Notes under the pieces: generated by a model
What the model was told of the DNA's origin: nothing
Seen by the model: the letters and a program-made list of their open reading frames with translations, nothing else
Database searches by the model: none
DNA from: Branchipolynoe longqiensis
Lineage: Eukaryota; Annelida; Polychaeta; Phyllodocida; Polynoidae
Reading direction: 5' to 3'
DNA length: 64,000 bases
Assembly (NCBI GenBank): GCA_030323885.1
Contig: CM059199.1
Coordinates: 77,348,781-77,412,780 of the forward strand
Shown: positions 10,055-21,369 of the stretch, piece by piece
Layout of the letters: every line of letters begins with the position of its first letter
Position numbering within the stretch: the stretch's first letter is position 1
Program-made: the position numbers and the translations under genes

Positions 10055-12011
10055 CTACCTGATCCTTGTTGGTACTCTCCCTTCTATACCTTCCTTTAGT
10101 GTTACCCTTGCTCTGACTTCAGTTAGTCCCTGCATCTCTAGCCCTTCTTCCACTTCTCTTCCCTGTTTCTCCTCCACCGGTGGTTGGGGTTTTCCCATCC
10201 CCATCGCCGCCACCTTGGTTTGGGGTGTGCCGTAGTACCTCGTTTCTTCCCCCATCTCTGCTTGCACTGGTAACTACAGTACCCCCAACACTGTCAGTAA
10301 CACTCCTGTACCCGCTGCAAACACCCCCCAGGCATAGTACCAGCTGTCCCCCATGGGACGAAACATGCGTATCTCTCGGATATCTCCCAGATCCAGTGGT
10401 GGCACTTGTAACTCTTGTCGGAACCTGAGTTGTTTCTTTAGAAATGGGTGTAATTCTGCCACCCAGGATACATTGAGGGGCGGTAGAGATATCATCGGTA
10501 TTTCGTATTGCAACACCATGTTCTGTATTTGTACCTGGATTGATCGCAATCTCTACCCTTCTCCCTCGATGGTCCACCCTTGTGGTAGCTCCACCAATGT
10601 TGGTATCGCGATTCTTACCCGGGTAAGCACTTTTCCGGGGCAGTGCACCAACATGGCCATGTCTGCTCCATGAGGTGCAATCGCAGCCCATGTCTGGGGA
10701 GGTATTACTCTTGCTGACCCTGTAGGTGTTTGGCGCACTCTCAGTTTACATTTTATGGGGAGTGCACCTATGACCATTGCGGCTTTGCAGCTCTGTATGG
10801 TTGTCTCTGGCACCGTCCAGCACACCTCCGGTCCTCTACCTGTACACTCCGTAGGTACAAAGCTTGTGCTTGTCCCTGTGCTCAACACCACTTGTGGTGC
10901 ACCTAACACCGGACGGACATGGGCGTCGCCGACCAGCACCGGTAGATAGTTGAGACCAAAGAGCAGGTATCGTTCGCTCGCAACTAAGGGCAAGGCAATG
11001 CTATATGCCAAGTGGCCTCGTCTGCCCCATACTCGTGCAACCGCTGTATTCTCATAGTACCAGTGCACAGGCAATCACTCAAATCCCGCCTCTCGAGCGG
11101 CTCGTAGCACCTCCATTAACCTAGGTTACCCCAGGAGGTCCTCCGTGAGCTCGCCCATCTCTAGTTACATTTCCAGATGGTGATGTTGGGCCTGATTGGC
11201 GTGGTACACCATCATAGCTGTATTGATTACTTGTATAGTACGGGTAATTCTCTGCTCTAGCCTCAACTTATCCGCCACCATCTTAATTTGGTTTCTTACC
11301 ATCGCCAGAGCCTGCTCCATCGTTTCCTCCACCATCCCCATCCTATGGGCCAGTTCTCATTGTATATTTTGAGTGCTGTTCATCAGGGTCAGGATCACGC
11401 CCTGATTATGCTCAAGTGCCATGGTACGTAACTGGCCCCATTTGCCAACTTTGTCAACTCGGTCCAGTTGGTCCTGGGTACCTTCCCCAAACAGCCAAGA
11501 TGCCCCCACACCTACAAAGTCGAAGGGGGACAGCTTTACCCTTGCTGGTCCCTCCTCACTCAGATCCGGTCCCTTGGAAAGCTGGATTTTTATGGCTTCT
11601 AGTCTCTTACCCCAGTTCCGCTTCACTTCCGACCATTGGTTGTTTGTGCGGGCTATGCACTTCTCGACAGCAGCGATCCATCTGGCCATGGGTGGGTGCA
11701 TTGGTGGTCTAGCTATCACCACCAGCTGCCATATCGCATTGATGGACCGTGCTTCCCCCTTGTCCCTCACCTGGGTCTGTATGCATGACGCGGTGTTAGC
11801 GAGCCAAAACTGGTTTTGGCGGGGATTTCTAGGTTAGCGCCGAAAACTCAGTATGCAAGGATTGGTGTTAGCGCAAACACACTGAGTGTAAGCTAACACC
11901 GCATCATGCATATGGGCCCAGCACACCGTCCTGGCTGAAAAGATCCCCCTCGGGAACCAGTCCGGTGGTGAGTATGGCCATGAAGCTGCCGAGCAGTGCG
12001 ACCGCCCACAT
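10055..12011 (-). pseudogene. Envelope-like (Env/F-type) glycoprotein pseudogene of a retroelement
   Basis: On the minus strand the first Met at 12011 starts a short signal-peptide-like hydrophobic run. A 145-bp MITE (11774-11918) then interrupts the gene. From 11770 down to 10055 a single frame is maintained but carries about six in-frame stops (near 11357, two near 11150, 11075, 10553 and 10274). Visible parts are an FDFVG...WLFG box at ~11500, like the region after the cleavage site in baculovirus-F-type and Gypsy/BEL Env proteins, then a heptad-rich stretch at 11210-11340. A Cys-containing ectodomain follows, and a membrane segment (~22 hydrophobic residues) at ~10280-10345. After it comes a charged tail. 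I see no basic cleavage motif directly before the FDFVG box. It lies downstream of the Gypsy pol at 12472-18117 on the same strand, so it may have been that element's env. It is non-functional as it stands. Confidence 0.55.
11774..11918. mobile_element. Short palindrome-ended MITE (GGCCCGTATGCATG family), 145 bp
   Basis: Left end GGTCTGTATGCATGACGCGG and right end CCGCATCATGCATATGGGCC are inverted repeats of each other with few mismatches. Flanking triplets are CTG and CAG. The interior (GAGCCAAAACTGGTTTTG) matches the left part of the element at 56877. There is no coding capacity. It interrupts the Env-like pseudogene. Confidence 0.75.
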
Positions 12012-12156
12012 TTCAATGTTGAAAACTTTGGTCATTCTCTGAAATATGTCCACATATCAACGATTCATGACAGGTTTTTAGTCATTCATTGTAAATACCC
12101 CACATTATTGATACCCATATATTATGTTAGTGTAGTGGTCTGCACTGACCTCTCAG

Positions 12157-12456
12157 GCAAGTAACCACATAGACAGGTAGGCGTGGGTAGTGTGTTGATA
12201 TCAGGGAGCCTAGGTGGTGTAATGGTTAGCACACTGGCCTGGAATGCAAAGAGATGTGGGTTTGAGTCCCGCTCTAGGTGCAATATTTCCCATTTTCATC
12301 ACCCCCACGACACTGGTTGCCGTGATCAGGATCCTGTACAAGCTTTGCGCTGTATGGTTGTTGAACCTACCCTGTGTATGTATGTCTTAGTGCATTGCCT
12401 GTATGTATGTAATTGTCAGCATTAAAAGACTTACAATTCCAGGGGGACGAGTGTCC
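12157..12456 (+). mobile_element. tRNA-derived SINE of a second family, with exact 15-bp target duplication
   Basis: GCACTGACCTCTCAG occurs at 12142-12156 and again at 12457-12471, exactly flanking the insert. A tRNA-like head lies at ~12206-12281: D-arm GGTGGTGTAATGGTTAGCAC, T-arm GGGTTTGAGTCCCG, and an acceptor stem with about 5 of 7 pairs. The ~175-bp body that follows is unlike the other SINE family here. The insertion cuts the Gypsy integrase region. Confidence 0.8.
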
Positions 12457-12471
12457 GCACTGACCTCTCAG

Positions 12472-12800
12472 TTTTGTTTTAGCGATTCTATTACTGTGTG
12501 TGAAGTGGTATCATTAATTTGGTCTAGTTTAGGGTACTTGCTGTAATAGTCTACAATTAAAATATACGTTTTGTTGTGAATTTTGAACACATCTACTCCT
12601 ATCTTGTGGTAGGGAATGCTTTCGATATTGTGATTGATCAAGGGTTCTTAGTGCAAAGTGTTGCTATTATTTTGACGTGTTACATCTGTATATTCTCTCC
12701 TCTATCTGTTTATTTAGATTAGGCCAGAACACAGAATCTCTTGGTAATTGTTTAGTTTTGTGATTCCGGCATGTGATTCATGTAAGATGTCTAACATGGT
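12472..12800 (-). pseudogene. Gypsy integrase fragment
   Basis: Minus-strand reading contains HESHAGITK (the HHCC zinc-binding region start), then HKIGVDVF and TYILIVDYYSKYP, the beginning of the DDE catalytic core with its first Asp. An in-frame stop lies before EPLINHN. The rest of the core and the C-terminal domain are missing because sequence beyond the SINE target site at 12457-12471 is unrelated. The integrase tail at 6290-6690 could be the lost part, but this is inference. Confidence 0.65.
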
Positions 12801-12873
12801 GTGTATTATTTCATGTGGTATCAGAACTCGGTTTCCTTTTAGCACAAGATTATCCTCGATAGTAAACTCATCT

Positions 12874-13657
12874 TTATACGTACGGTTGATAGTGTCTCAG
12901 TTGGGGTGGTATGTTTTGAAATGGTGTTTCCCAACCATTCTCAATTTGATTTTTTAGTTCTCTCATTGTGTTGTCTGTTTTGTACTCTTGAGTGATTCTT
13001 TCTAATATGCCTGACTGCGCTTCTATTGTTGCCACATTTGAGGGGCCGTCGAATCGATTGACTGTATGTAGGCTGCAGCTGTGTCCCCTGGACTGTGCGT
13101 CTTCAAAAAGCGTTAATTTACCTTTAACATGTGTGAGCGTGATGTTGTAATTCTGCAGCCGCATGCGGATTTGCTGCATTCGGGCTGAGAGCGTGTGGAT
13201 TTGTTTGGATATGATGGCCACCAGGGGTGTGTGATCAGTCTCCACTAGTCTTTCTTGGCCGAAAATGTAATCGTGAAATCATCTGCAACCAAAACAGATG
13301 GCCAGTAATTCCTTCCTGATTGTTGCGTAATTACATTGAGCGTGAGCTAACACCCTGGAGGCCATATCCACAGGTTTCCCCTCAAGACTGCCACTAATCG
13401 CGATTGGCATGCATCTGCCTGTAATACAATCAACTCAAAGCTGTCATAATAGGCCAGTAGAGGGGCTGATTTTAATTTGTCTTTTAAAGCATCAAATGCT
13501 AGTTGTTCATTTTGCCAGTGCCAAGCAACATCCTTTGATAGGAGCGTGTGCAGTGGTTTGCGATTTCTGACATGTTGGGTATGAATTTGTGCACATACCC
13601 AACCAAGCCAAGAAATCGCTGCATGCCTACTTTGTCGCTCGGCTCCGGAAAATCAAC
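12874..13657 (-). pseudogene. Gypsy RT end and RNase H fragment
   Basis: The minus strand shows FPEPSDKVGMQRFLGLVGY and KFIPNMSEIA (RT thumb and connection), then RNase H with ETDHTPLVAI, SARMQQIRMRLQNYN and KGKLTLFEDAQSR. In the last of these the usual ADxLSR-type motif is altered to EDAQSR. The parts lie in more than one frame. The 13657 boundary is the junction with the nested LINE. Confidence 0.7.
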
Positions 13658-13883
13658 TTTTCATAAAATACCACTAACCAAAATTGAAAGCACTAGAAAT
13701 ACTGTGTATAACTAACACCCATTCCAGGGCATGGACATCCCCAACACTCACACAGGTGCAGTCTACGGTAATGTATGAAACTATATAACAAAGCAGGCCA
13801 TATGTAATGTATGCACCAGCCCATATGCCCATAAAACAATCTAAACAAAGTTAAAAACTCACGAAACCTAAAGGTAAAGAAAG

Positions 13884-14579
13884 ATGGTAGATGAAATTGA
13901 ATGCAGGCTGGGAAGGGGCACGCACTTTGCCCACCTAAACTGCCAGAGTGCATCCAATGAAATAGACACAATAAAAATGCACCTAAAAATAGAAAATCTT
14001 GATGTTTTAACACTATCAGAAACATGGTTCAATGACAGACATCAAGACAACACCCTCAACACAGAAGGATATAGGCTTGTACATAATGACAGACAGCAAA
14101 TTAACATAGCAAACCAAACAAAAAAAGGTGGAGGTGTTGCAATCTACTGCATAACATAAAAATATCTAGACACTGAGGCCCTACAAATAGCAAACAACTC
14201 AAATGAACACCTGGAGCTACTATGGTGCCTAATAAAAAACGAGAAGCAGGCTAACATAGCCATAGCATGCCTCTACAGACCACCATCCGGGGATATTGAA
14301 ACATTCCTTGAAACTCTAGACAAAAGCATAAATACAGTGAGAAAACTAACAAATGCAGAAATCTTTGTGCTAGGGGACTTCAACATAAACTACAGTAGCA
14401 ACAACAAAAATAAACTAATGCTACAAATCACTACCAAAATCCTAGGGCTACAGCAACTTATTACGGACAGCACAAGACTAGGAAACAATAGCTCAACAAT
14501 TGACCTAATACTAACCAACTCAAACCATGTCACAAAATGGGGCACTAGAAGCTGGGGTATAAGTGACCATGATATGTAA
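13884..14579 (+). pseudogene. LINE APE-type endonuclease domain
   Basis: Motifs in order are AHLNCQSASNEID, LTLSETWFND (catalytic Glu), KKGGGVAIY, CLYRPPSGD, VLGDFNINY (Asp/Asn), STIDLILTNS and SDHDM (the SDH motif). These are the full set expected for an apurinic-like endonuclease that nicks target DNA for target-primed reverse transcription. One in-frame TAA at ~14157-14159 and a stop after SDHDM interrupt it. The frame is otherwise kept across the domain, so the copy is degraded but not ancient. Confidence 0.75.
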
Positions 14580-14764
14580 TGAGGAAAAAACTAAAAAACA
14601 CAAGCCAATATAAATATAAGATGGGCAGATCCCTAAAAAAATACTCAAAATAAACACTAAAAAACCACCTATATGAAAATATAGACAACCTCACAACAGA
14701 CAGAGATGACACTGATATCTACTGGAATAACATTGTCACAGAAATAAAACAATCATTAGATGAG

Positions 14765-15960
14765 ATGTGTCCCATAAAGAAACTAAAAATACAGAGAAAC
14801 CAAGACCCGTGGGTAGACAGGGAACTGTTAAGGCATATAGCAACAAAACGAAAGCTAGGTGACAAAGTGAAACGTACTAAAGACCCAGAGGATAAAAGGG
14901 TCTATAATACTGCCAGAAACAAGTCCCTCAAAGCAGTAAGGACAGCAAAAAGAAATATATAATAAAACAAGACAAGGATTGGGGAAGAAATGCAAATAAG
15001 TTCTGGAAAAATGTAAGCTTACTATTCCCCACAAATAAGATAGAAGAACGCATAAGCTTCCAGGATAAGGATGGAATTACGTGTGGTATAAAACCTTATA
15101 CAAATATTATTGTGATGGAACCTTCCTTTCTATGTGTCTGGCGGGGGAGGATTCGAACCTCCTACCCCCACGCTCACGGGGAGGCCGGTGGCAAGTCTAG
15201 CCTCCCCCATCAGGCGTTCCGTCCCTCCAGCTCCTGCGGGGGGGGCGGGGGCAAGTCTACTCACTAAGGAGGCAGGCGCATGCGCGGCCGCCCTCCCCCA
15301 ACGGCAAGTCCGGTGTTCTGCCCATTTGAATCCGATTTCTAGCTTTAGGCTTAGGTTTAGGTTTCTTTTTTATTACAAGTGTCTTATGTTCTATTCTTGC
15401 TATGCTTTATGTTCTTTATGTAATGATGTTTAATAAACGGTAGGTCTTTTGTGGCCAGCCAGAGTACCTACTCAATCCATTCATGTATCCTGTTATGTGT
15501 AATGAATAATAATGATAGTGATGCAGCAAACAAACTAAATACCCACTCTGCCATGGTAGGACAAAGGTTATCAAAGAAATTCACAAGAATCTGGGAAAAC
15601 AAGTCAGAAAATATCCAGGATGAAATCCCCACCTGCAAAATTGACCTAAAAGAACTAACACAACTAATAAATTACATAGATGAAAACAAACCAAGTGGAA
15701 TAGATGGAATCCCCACACAGATACTAAAAGAGGCACTCCAAGCCATCCCAGATACCACGGTCGACCTGTTCAACATATCATTTGAGCAGGGACACTTCAT
15801 CACAGCTGGATGATGGCAACCATCAAGCCCCATCTACAAAAGTGGTGACAAACAAAACATGGGGAACTACAGACCAATATCAATCTTGCAAACACCAGGC
15901 AAGCTAATTGAAAATATATTCCACAGGAATGCGCAAATGGTGAAAGAAAGACAAATCCCT
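14765..15960 (+). pseudogene. LINE linker and N-terminal RT fragment
   Basis: A basic linker (14765-14962) is followed, after the ~390-bp insertion at 15119-15505, by VGQRLSKKFTRIWEN, then NKPSGIDGIPTQILK and KSGDKQNMGNYRPISIL, RT motifs 1-2 of CR1/L2-type LINEs. A stop separates FITAG from the next motif. The catalytic FxDD block is not present. After ~15990 the sequence carries no recognisable RT core before the A-rich end. Confidence 0.7.
15119..15505 (-). mobile_element. GC-rich insertion with a reversed tRNA-like T-arm, inside the LINE
   Basis: The LINE reading stops at ~15118 and resumes at ~15505. The insert holds GGAGGATTCGAACCTCC near 15148, which on the minus strand reads as a B-box/T-arm. 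It is followed by GC-rich sequence and then a T-rich part with TTTAATAAACGGTAGGTCTTT near 15429. It could be a SINE on the minus strand, or a small LTR-type element on the plus strand using AATAAA as a polyadenylation signal. The element at 47251-47953 has the same plan. A clear target duplication was not seen. Confidence 0.4.
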
Positions 15961-16539
15961 GATCAAAAAACGTACAAAAAATATCTGTGCAAAATTAAAA
16001 CTGGAAACCCCAACTGAACTGCACCACAAGGGGGCAGGTGATATGTCACGGCCCACCAACTGGACAGCCCAGGGTGGGATAACCGGAAATATAAAAGCCA
16101 GATAACATATCCAACAACAATATGAATCAAATCAAATTCAAACAAACATAACTCAACCACCTATTACATACAGGCCTATGGACATGTAAATCAAATAGGC
16201 TAGTATAGAATTAAGTAGAAAAATGTGGAAAACTCTTCCCAAGTAAACCCCAAAACACTAACATAGAACCTTAAGAAAACAACTAACATAGTAATAAGAA
16301 TAGAACAAAAATACAATGCTAAGAGGGCCCAAAAAAACTAACATAGGCTACTAAGCGTACCAACAGACTATCTGCTACTGAAATGCAGACAATCAAATAA
16401 CTTATCAGCAGCTACTGCTTGGTAAGACAACACCAACAGTACAGCTGGCCAGCATTGAAAACAAGCCTGGGTACCCGGGCTTACATGCTATGGACAGTAT
16501 AAATACAGCCTCAATATAACAAAATACAAAAAATAAAAA

Positions 16540-17377
16540 ATAGCATGGACTCTGCCTGGTTCTGGTCTGACCCCCTTTTGAGTCAGTAAGTGCCCAACTG
16601 TTGTTAATTGTTTTTGGCATATTTTGGATTTTGTTTTATTCAGCTTAAAGCCGACTGCTTGGCCCCTTTCTAATAGAGCTTTCAGCAGTATATTGTGCTC
16701 AGCAATAGACAAACCACATATTAAGATGTCGTCTGTCACGATCGTTCCATCTCCTGTATGAATATGTCTCCTGCGGTTTTTACGCCGAAGGGTAGAGTGG
16801 TGTACTGGAACCGCCCCCACGGGGTGTTAAATGTACACAGGCGTGAGCTTTCTGGATCTAGTTGTATTTGCCAGTATCACGATTGGGCATCTAAAACTGA
16901 GGTAAACCTTGGTTTTGTGGTATTTGCCAAAATTTCTATGATCGTCTTAGTATGAAAGGGACCCCTTTTAACAGCCCGGTTGAGCTTGGTAGGATCCAGG
17001 CAGATTCTGATTTGATCTGGCTTACGTGTGAAAGTGATCAAGTTCATCCAGTCGGTGGGTTCTATCTGTTCCTCGATCAATCCTAACTCTTTATCTCTGA
17101 TACCATATGGGATTCTACATGGCGGATCTATTCAGGGTGCAACATCGCAATCAACATGTATAATGGCATTTGTTTTGATTAGACCTAGTCCTTTGAAGAC
17201 ATCATCATAACGGCTTACCAATTCTTTTGCATCTGCGCTCATGCACTGTTTTGGTATGTCACTGTTCTCTGTTTTTTGCTCCGTAATGTCATGAATCCTG
17301 GTTAACATGTTTAGGTCGACACATGCATGTTTGGCTAGTATGGGATGCCCCACATTGATGACTTGGAACGTGATCAT
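16540..17377 (-). pseudogene. Gypsy reverse transcriptase N-terminal and palm fragment
   Basis: The minus strand shows the linker (DDVFKGLGLIKTNAIIHVD), RICLDPTKLNRAVKR, FTSVLDAQS (first catalytic Asp region), a degraded central part, then TDDILICGLSIAEHN (the DD-containing motif) and FKLNKTKSKICQKQLTTVGH. The normal aromatic residue before DD reads Thr here. The frame changes at least twice. The sequence ends at the LINE junction (~16540) with RPEPGRVHAI. Confidence 0.75.
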
Positions 17378-17637
17378 CTTGTCCTTGATCCTGAGTCACG
17401 CAGCACCAGTAGATAATCCGATTTCCCGAGAATGTTACCAATGTACACTTGGTTGCTTCCAGATAATCACACCTGTCATGAATATGCTGTGGGAGTACAT
17501 TGGCCTCCGACCCTGGTCCAGTATAAATCGCACCAGAACGTTGTTTATTGAGATTGTGGTGAACCAGAGATCCATCTTGTTATTGTCCTCAATGTCTAAT
17601 TCACCGATGAACAGATTGGCAATCAGCAGATCTATCT
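17378..17637 (-). pseudogene. Gypsy protease fragment
   Basis: An aspartic-protease-like core is visible on the minus strand: LVRFILDQG, then, after a one-base frame change, residues typical of the flap entry. The active-site triplet D-T/S-G reads D-Q-G, so even an intact frame would lack the usual residue. It sits between the Gag zinc knuckles and RT, as expected. Confidence 0.5.
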
Positions 17638-18117
17638 AAGGCTCACCTCATCTGAATTTTCCGGTAGCTGATGGGATTCCTCCATCTGTACCTCATGCAC
17701 TGGAGTTTGACGGCTTTGATATACTTTTGTGAAGTGTCCCATCTTCTGGCATGTGATGCATGTCTTCCCTTGAGCCGGGCATAGACCTCTCCTATGCGTG
17801 TAGCCGCAGTTGCCGCACGTGGTGCGACTGTTGTTGTTTGGTTGGGGGGCGGTCTCCAAGATGGCTTCCAAGATGGTGCCGGTGGGCATGGCGCCGGTGG
17901 GCATGGCACCAGTGGCCATGGTACCCGTGCGCCAGCTCCTTTGAATATGTTGTCTACTTTGCTTGCTTCCTCTCCTGTTGCTTTACCTTCCAGCTTTGCT
18001 GCTTCAAATTCGCTCAGTTCACATATCTCTATGGTCTTCTGCAATGTTAGGTTGTTTGTTCGCAGCAGCTTACCACAATCCTGTCCCGTAGCAGGGAGTC
18101 TTCGGTTTCACCGTAAT
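17638..18117 (-). pseudogene. Gypsy Gag C-terminal part with zinc knuckles
   Basis: The minus strand shows a helix-rich capsid end (KTIEICELSEFEAAKLE), then an Ala/Pro-rich repeat, then Cys-rich CGNCGYTHRRGLCP and CITCQKMGHFTK. The second CCHC knuckle appears to have lost its last Cys (Tyr in its place). The region runs into the N gap at 18118, so the N-terminus is unseen. Two frames are used. Confidence 0.65.
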
Positions 18118-18616
18118 NNNNNNNNNNNNNNNNNNNNNNNNNNNNNNNNNNNNNNNNNNNNNNNNNNNNNNNNNNNNNNNNNNNNNNNNNNNNNNNNNNN
18201 NNNNNNNNNNNNNNNNNNNNNNNNNNNNNNNNNNNNNNNNNNNNNNNNNNNNNNNNNNNNNNNNNNNNNNNNNNNNNNNNNNNNNNNNNNNNNNNNNNNN
18301 NNNNNNNNNNNNNNNNNNNNNNNNNNNNNNNNNNNNNNNNNNNNNNNNNNNNNNNNNNNNNNNNNNNNNNNNNNNNNNNNNNNNNNNNNNNNNNNNNNNN
18401 NNNNNNNNNNNNNNNNNNNNNNNNNNNNNNNNNNNNNNNNNNNNNNNNNNNNNNNNNNNNNNNNNNNNNNNNNNNNNNNNNNNNNNNNNNNNNNNNNNNN
18501 NNNNNNNNNNNNNNNNNNNNNNNNNNNNNNNNNNNNNNNNNNNNNNNNNNNNNNNNNNNNNNNNNNNNNNNNNNNNNNNNNNNNNNNNNNNNNNNNNNNN
18601 NNNNNNNNNNNNNNNN
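18118..18616. other. Assembly gap (499 N)
   Basis: A run of N between the Gypsy Gag remnant and the 31-bp satellite. Its nominal size equals that of the second gap, so it is probably a placeholder and the satellite may be longer. Confidence 0.95.
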
Positions 18617-21130
18617 TATACACAGTCAATGCTGTCAGAATCCCACATATACACAGTCAGTGCTGTCAGAATCCCACATATACACAGTCAATGCTGTCAG
18701 AATCCCACATATACACAGTCAATGCTGTCAGAATCCCACATATACACAGTCAGTGCTGTCAGAATCCCACATATACACAGTCAGTGCTGTCAGAATCCCA
18801 CATATACACAGTCAGTGCTGTCAGAATCCCACATATACACAGTCAGTGCTGTCAGAATCCCACATATACACAGTCAGTGCTGTCAGAATCCCACATATAC
18901 ACAGTCAATGCTGTCAGAATCCCACATATACACAGTCAGTGCTGTCAGAATCCCACATATACACAGTCAGTGCTGTCAGAATCCCACATATACACAGTCA
19001 ATGCTGTCAGAATCCCACATATACACAGTCAGTGCTGTCAGAATCCCACATATACACAGTCAATGCTGTCAGAATCCCACATATACACAGTCAGTGCTGT
19101 CAGAATCCCACATATACACAGTCAGTGCTGTCAGAATCCCACATATACACAGTCAGTGCTGTCAGAATCCCACATATACACAGTCAGTGGTGTCAGAATC
19201 CCACATATACACAGTCAATGTTGTCAGAATCCCACATATACACAGTCAGTGCTGTCAGAATCCCACATATACACAGTCAATGCTGTCAGAATCCCACATA
19301 TACACAGTCAATGCTGTCAGAATCCCACATATACACAGTCAGTGCAGTCAGAATCCCACATATACACAGTCAATGCTGTCAGAATCCCACATATACACAG
19401 TCAATGTTGTCAGAATCCCACATATACACAGTCAATGCTGTCAGAATCCCACACATACACAGTCAATGCTGTCAGAATCCGACATATACACAGTCAGTGC
19501 TGTCAGAATCCCACATATACACAGTCAATGGTGTCAGAATCCCACATATACACAGTCAGTGCTGTTAGAATCCCACATATACACAGTCAATGGTGTCAGA
19601 ATCCCACATATACACAGTCAATGCTGTCAGAATCCCACATATACACAGTCAGTGCTGTCAGAATCCCACATATACACAGTCAATGCTGTCAGAATCCCAC
19701 ATATACACAGTCAATGCTGTCAGAATCCCACATATACACAGTCAATGCTGTCAGAATCCCACATATACACAGTCAGTGCTGTCAGAATCCCACATATACA
19801 CAGTCAATGCTGTCAGAATCCCACATATACACAGTCAATGCTGTCAGAATCCCACATATACACAGTCAATGGTGTCAGAATCCCACATATACACAGTCAG
19901 TGCTGTCAGAATCCCACATATACACAGTCAATGCTGTCAGAATCCCACATATACACAGTCAATGCTGTCAGAATCCCACATATACACAGTCAATGGTGTC
20001 AGAATCCCACATATACACAGTCAGTGCTGTCAGAATCCCACATATACACAGTCAGTGCTGTCAGAATCCCACATATACACAGTCAGTGTTGTCAGAATCC
20101 CACATATACACAGTCAGTGCTGTCAGAATCCCACATATACACAGTCAATGCTGTCAGAATCCCACATATACACAGTCAATGCTGTCAGAATCCCACATAT
20201 ACACAGTCAGTGCTGTCAGAATCCCACATATACACAGTCAGTGCTGTCAGAATCCCACATATACACAGTCAATGCTGTCAGAATCCCACATATACACAGT
20301 CAATGCTGTCAGAATCCCACATATACACAGTCAATGCTGTCAGAATCCCACATATACACAGTCAGTGCTGTCAGAATCCCACATATACACAGTCAGTGCT
20401 GTCAGAATCCCACATATACACAGTCAATGCTGTCAGAATCCCACATATACACAGTCAATGCTGTCAGAATCCCACATATACACAGTCAATGCTGTCAGAA
20501 TCCCACATATACACAGTCAGTGCTGTCAGAATCCCACATATACACAGTCAATGCTGTCAGAATCCCACATATACACAGTCAGTGCTGTCAGAATCCCACA
20601 TATACACAGTCAATGCTGTCAGAATCCCACATATACACAGTCAGTGCTGTCAGAATCCCACATATACACAGTCAGTGCTGTCAGAATCCCACATATACAC
20701 AGTCAGTGCTGTCAGAATCCCACATATACACAGTCAATGCTGTCAGAATCCCACATATACACAGTCAATGCTGTCAGAATCCCACATATACACAGTCAGT
20801 GCTGTCAGAATCCCACATATACACAGTCAGTGCTGTCAGAATCCCACATATACACAGTCAGTGTTGTCAGAATCCCACATATACACAGTCAGTGCTGTCA
20901 GAATCCCACATATACACAGTCAGTGCTGTCAGAATCACACATATACACAGTCAGTGCTGTCAGAATCCCACATATACACAGTCAATGCTGTCAGAATCCC
21001 ACATATACACAGTCAGTGCTGTCAGAATCCCACATATACACACTCAATTGTGTCAGAATCCCACATATACACAGTCAGTGCTGTCAGAATCCCACATATA
21101 CACAGTCAGTGCTGTCAGAATCCCACAGAC
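18617..21130. repeat. 31-bp satellite array, ~81 copies
   Basis: The unit is CATATACACAGTCARTGCTG followed by TCAGAATCCCA, with a common A/G polymorphism at the R position and scattered variants (GTGGTG, TGTTGT, GTGCAG). The unit has no plus-strand stop in any frame, so long open frames of 31-residue repeats appear. These are artefacts. The array begins at the assembly gap and ends cleanly near 21130, where it gives way to unique sequence. Confidence 0.97.
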
Positions 21131-21369
21131 ACACAGGAAGCTGTCGCAATCCTGCAGCAGGATGTCGGGACCTCTTGGTGGAAGCATTCCTTTACGCGCA
21201 TTCGACCGGGTGACGTCACAAGGAGCCGGCTGTGTCGGCGCGTTCCTATGCGCGTGCAAGTGTCTCGTATTTCACACGAGGCGGAAGTTAAATAAAACAT
21301 GCTTAATTAGCGAGAGGAGGAACTAACGCAGCAGCCGGGACAAGGGTAGACACCCGGTATGTCCCCTCA

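Larger units (their letters stand above)
13660..16537 (+). mobile_element. CR1/L2-like non-LTR retrotransposon nested in the Gypsy element
   Basis: Plus-strand APE-type endonuclease (13884-14579), a basic linker (14765-14962) and the start of RT (15500-15960) are in the usual order. The insertion joins cleanly into the Gypsy RT at ~13657 and ~16540, and the Gypsy reading resumes on either side. The 3' end is A-rich (ACAAAAAATAAAAAA-like). The copy has stops, frameshifts, a GC-rich insertion at ~15119-15505 and a deleted RT core, so it is dead. A second 5' fragment of the family sits at 5643-5925. Confidence 0.7.
12472..18117 (-). mobile_element. Decayed Ty3/Gypsy retrotransposon (gag-pol), split by a LINE
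   Basis: Read on the minus strand the order is Gag zinc knuckles (~17.8 kb), protease (~17.5), RT (17.4-16.5), then after the nested LINE RNase H (13.66-12.87) and integrase N-part and core start (~12.8-12.47). This is the Ty3/Gypsy order PR-RT-RH-IN. The 5' end runs into an assembly gap at 18118, and the integrase is cut at a SINE target site. No LTR was identified. Frameshifts and stops are present throughout. Confidence 0.8.

Noticed and set aside
12206..12281. Stand-alone tRNA gene
   Set aside because: The acceptor stem is imperfect, and the sequence is the head of a SINE with an exact target duplication around the whole 300 bp.
13693..14025. Minus-strand 110-codon frame
   Set aside because: It lies opposite the LINE 5' region and endonuclease and has no domain of its own.
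18629..21326. Very long plus-strand frames of 31-residue repeats
   Set aside because: They arise because the 31-bp satellite unit lacks stops in all frames. All three frames encode the same kind of repeat.
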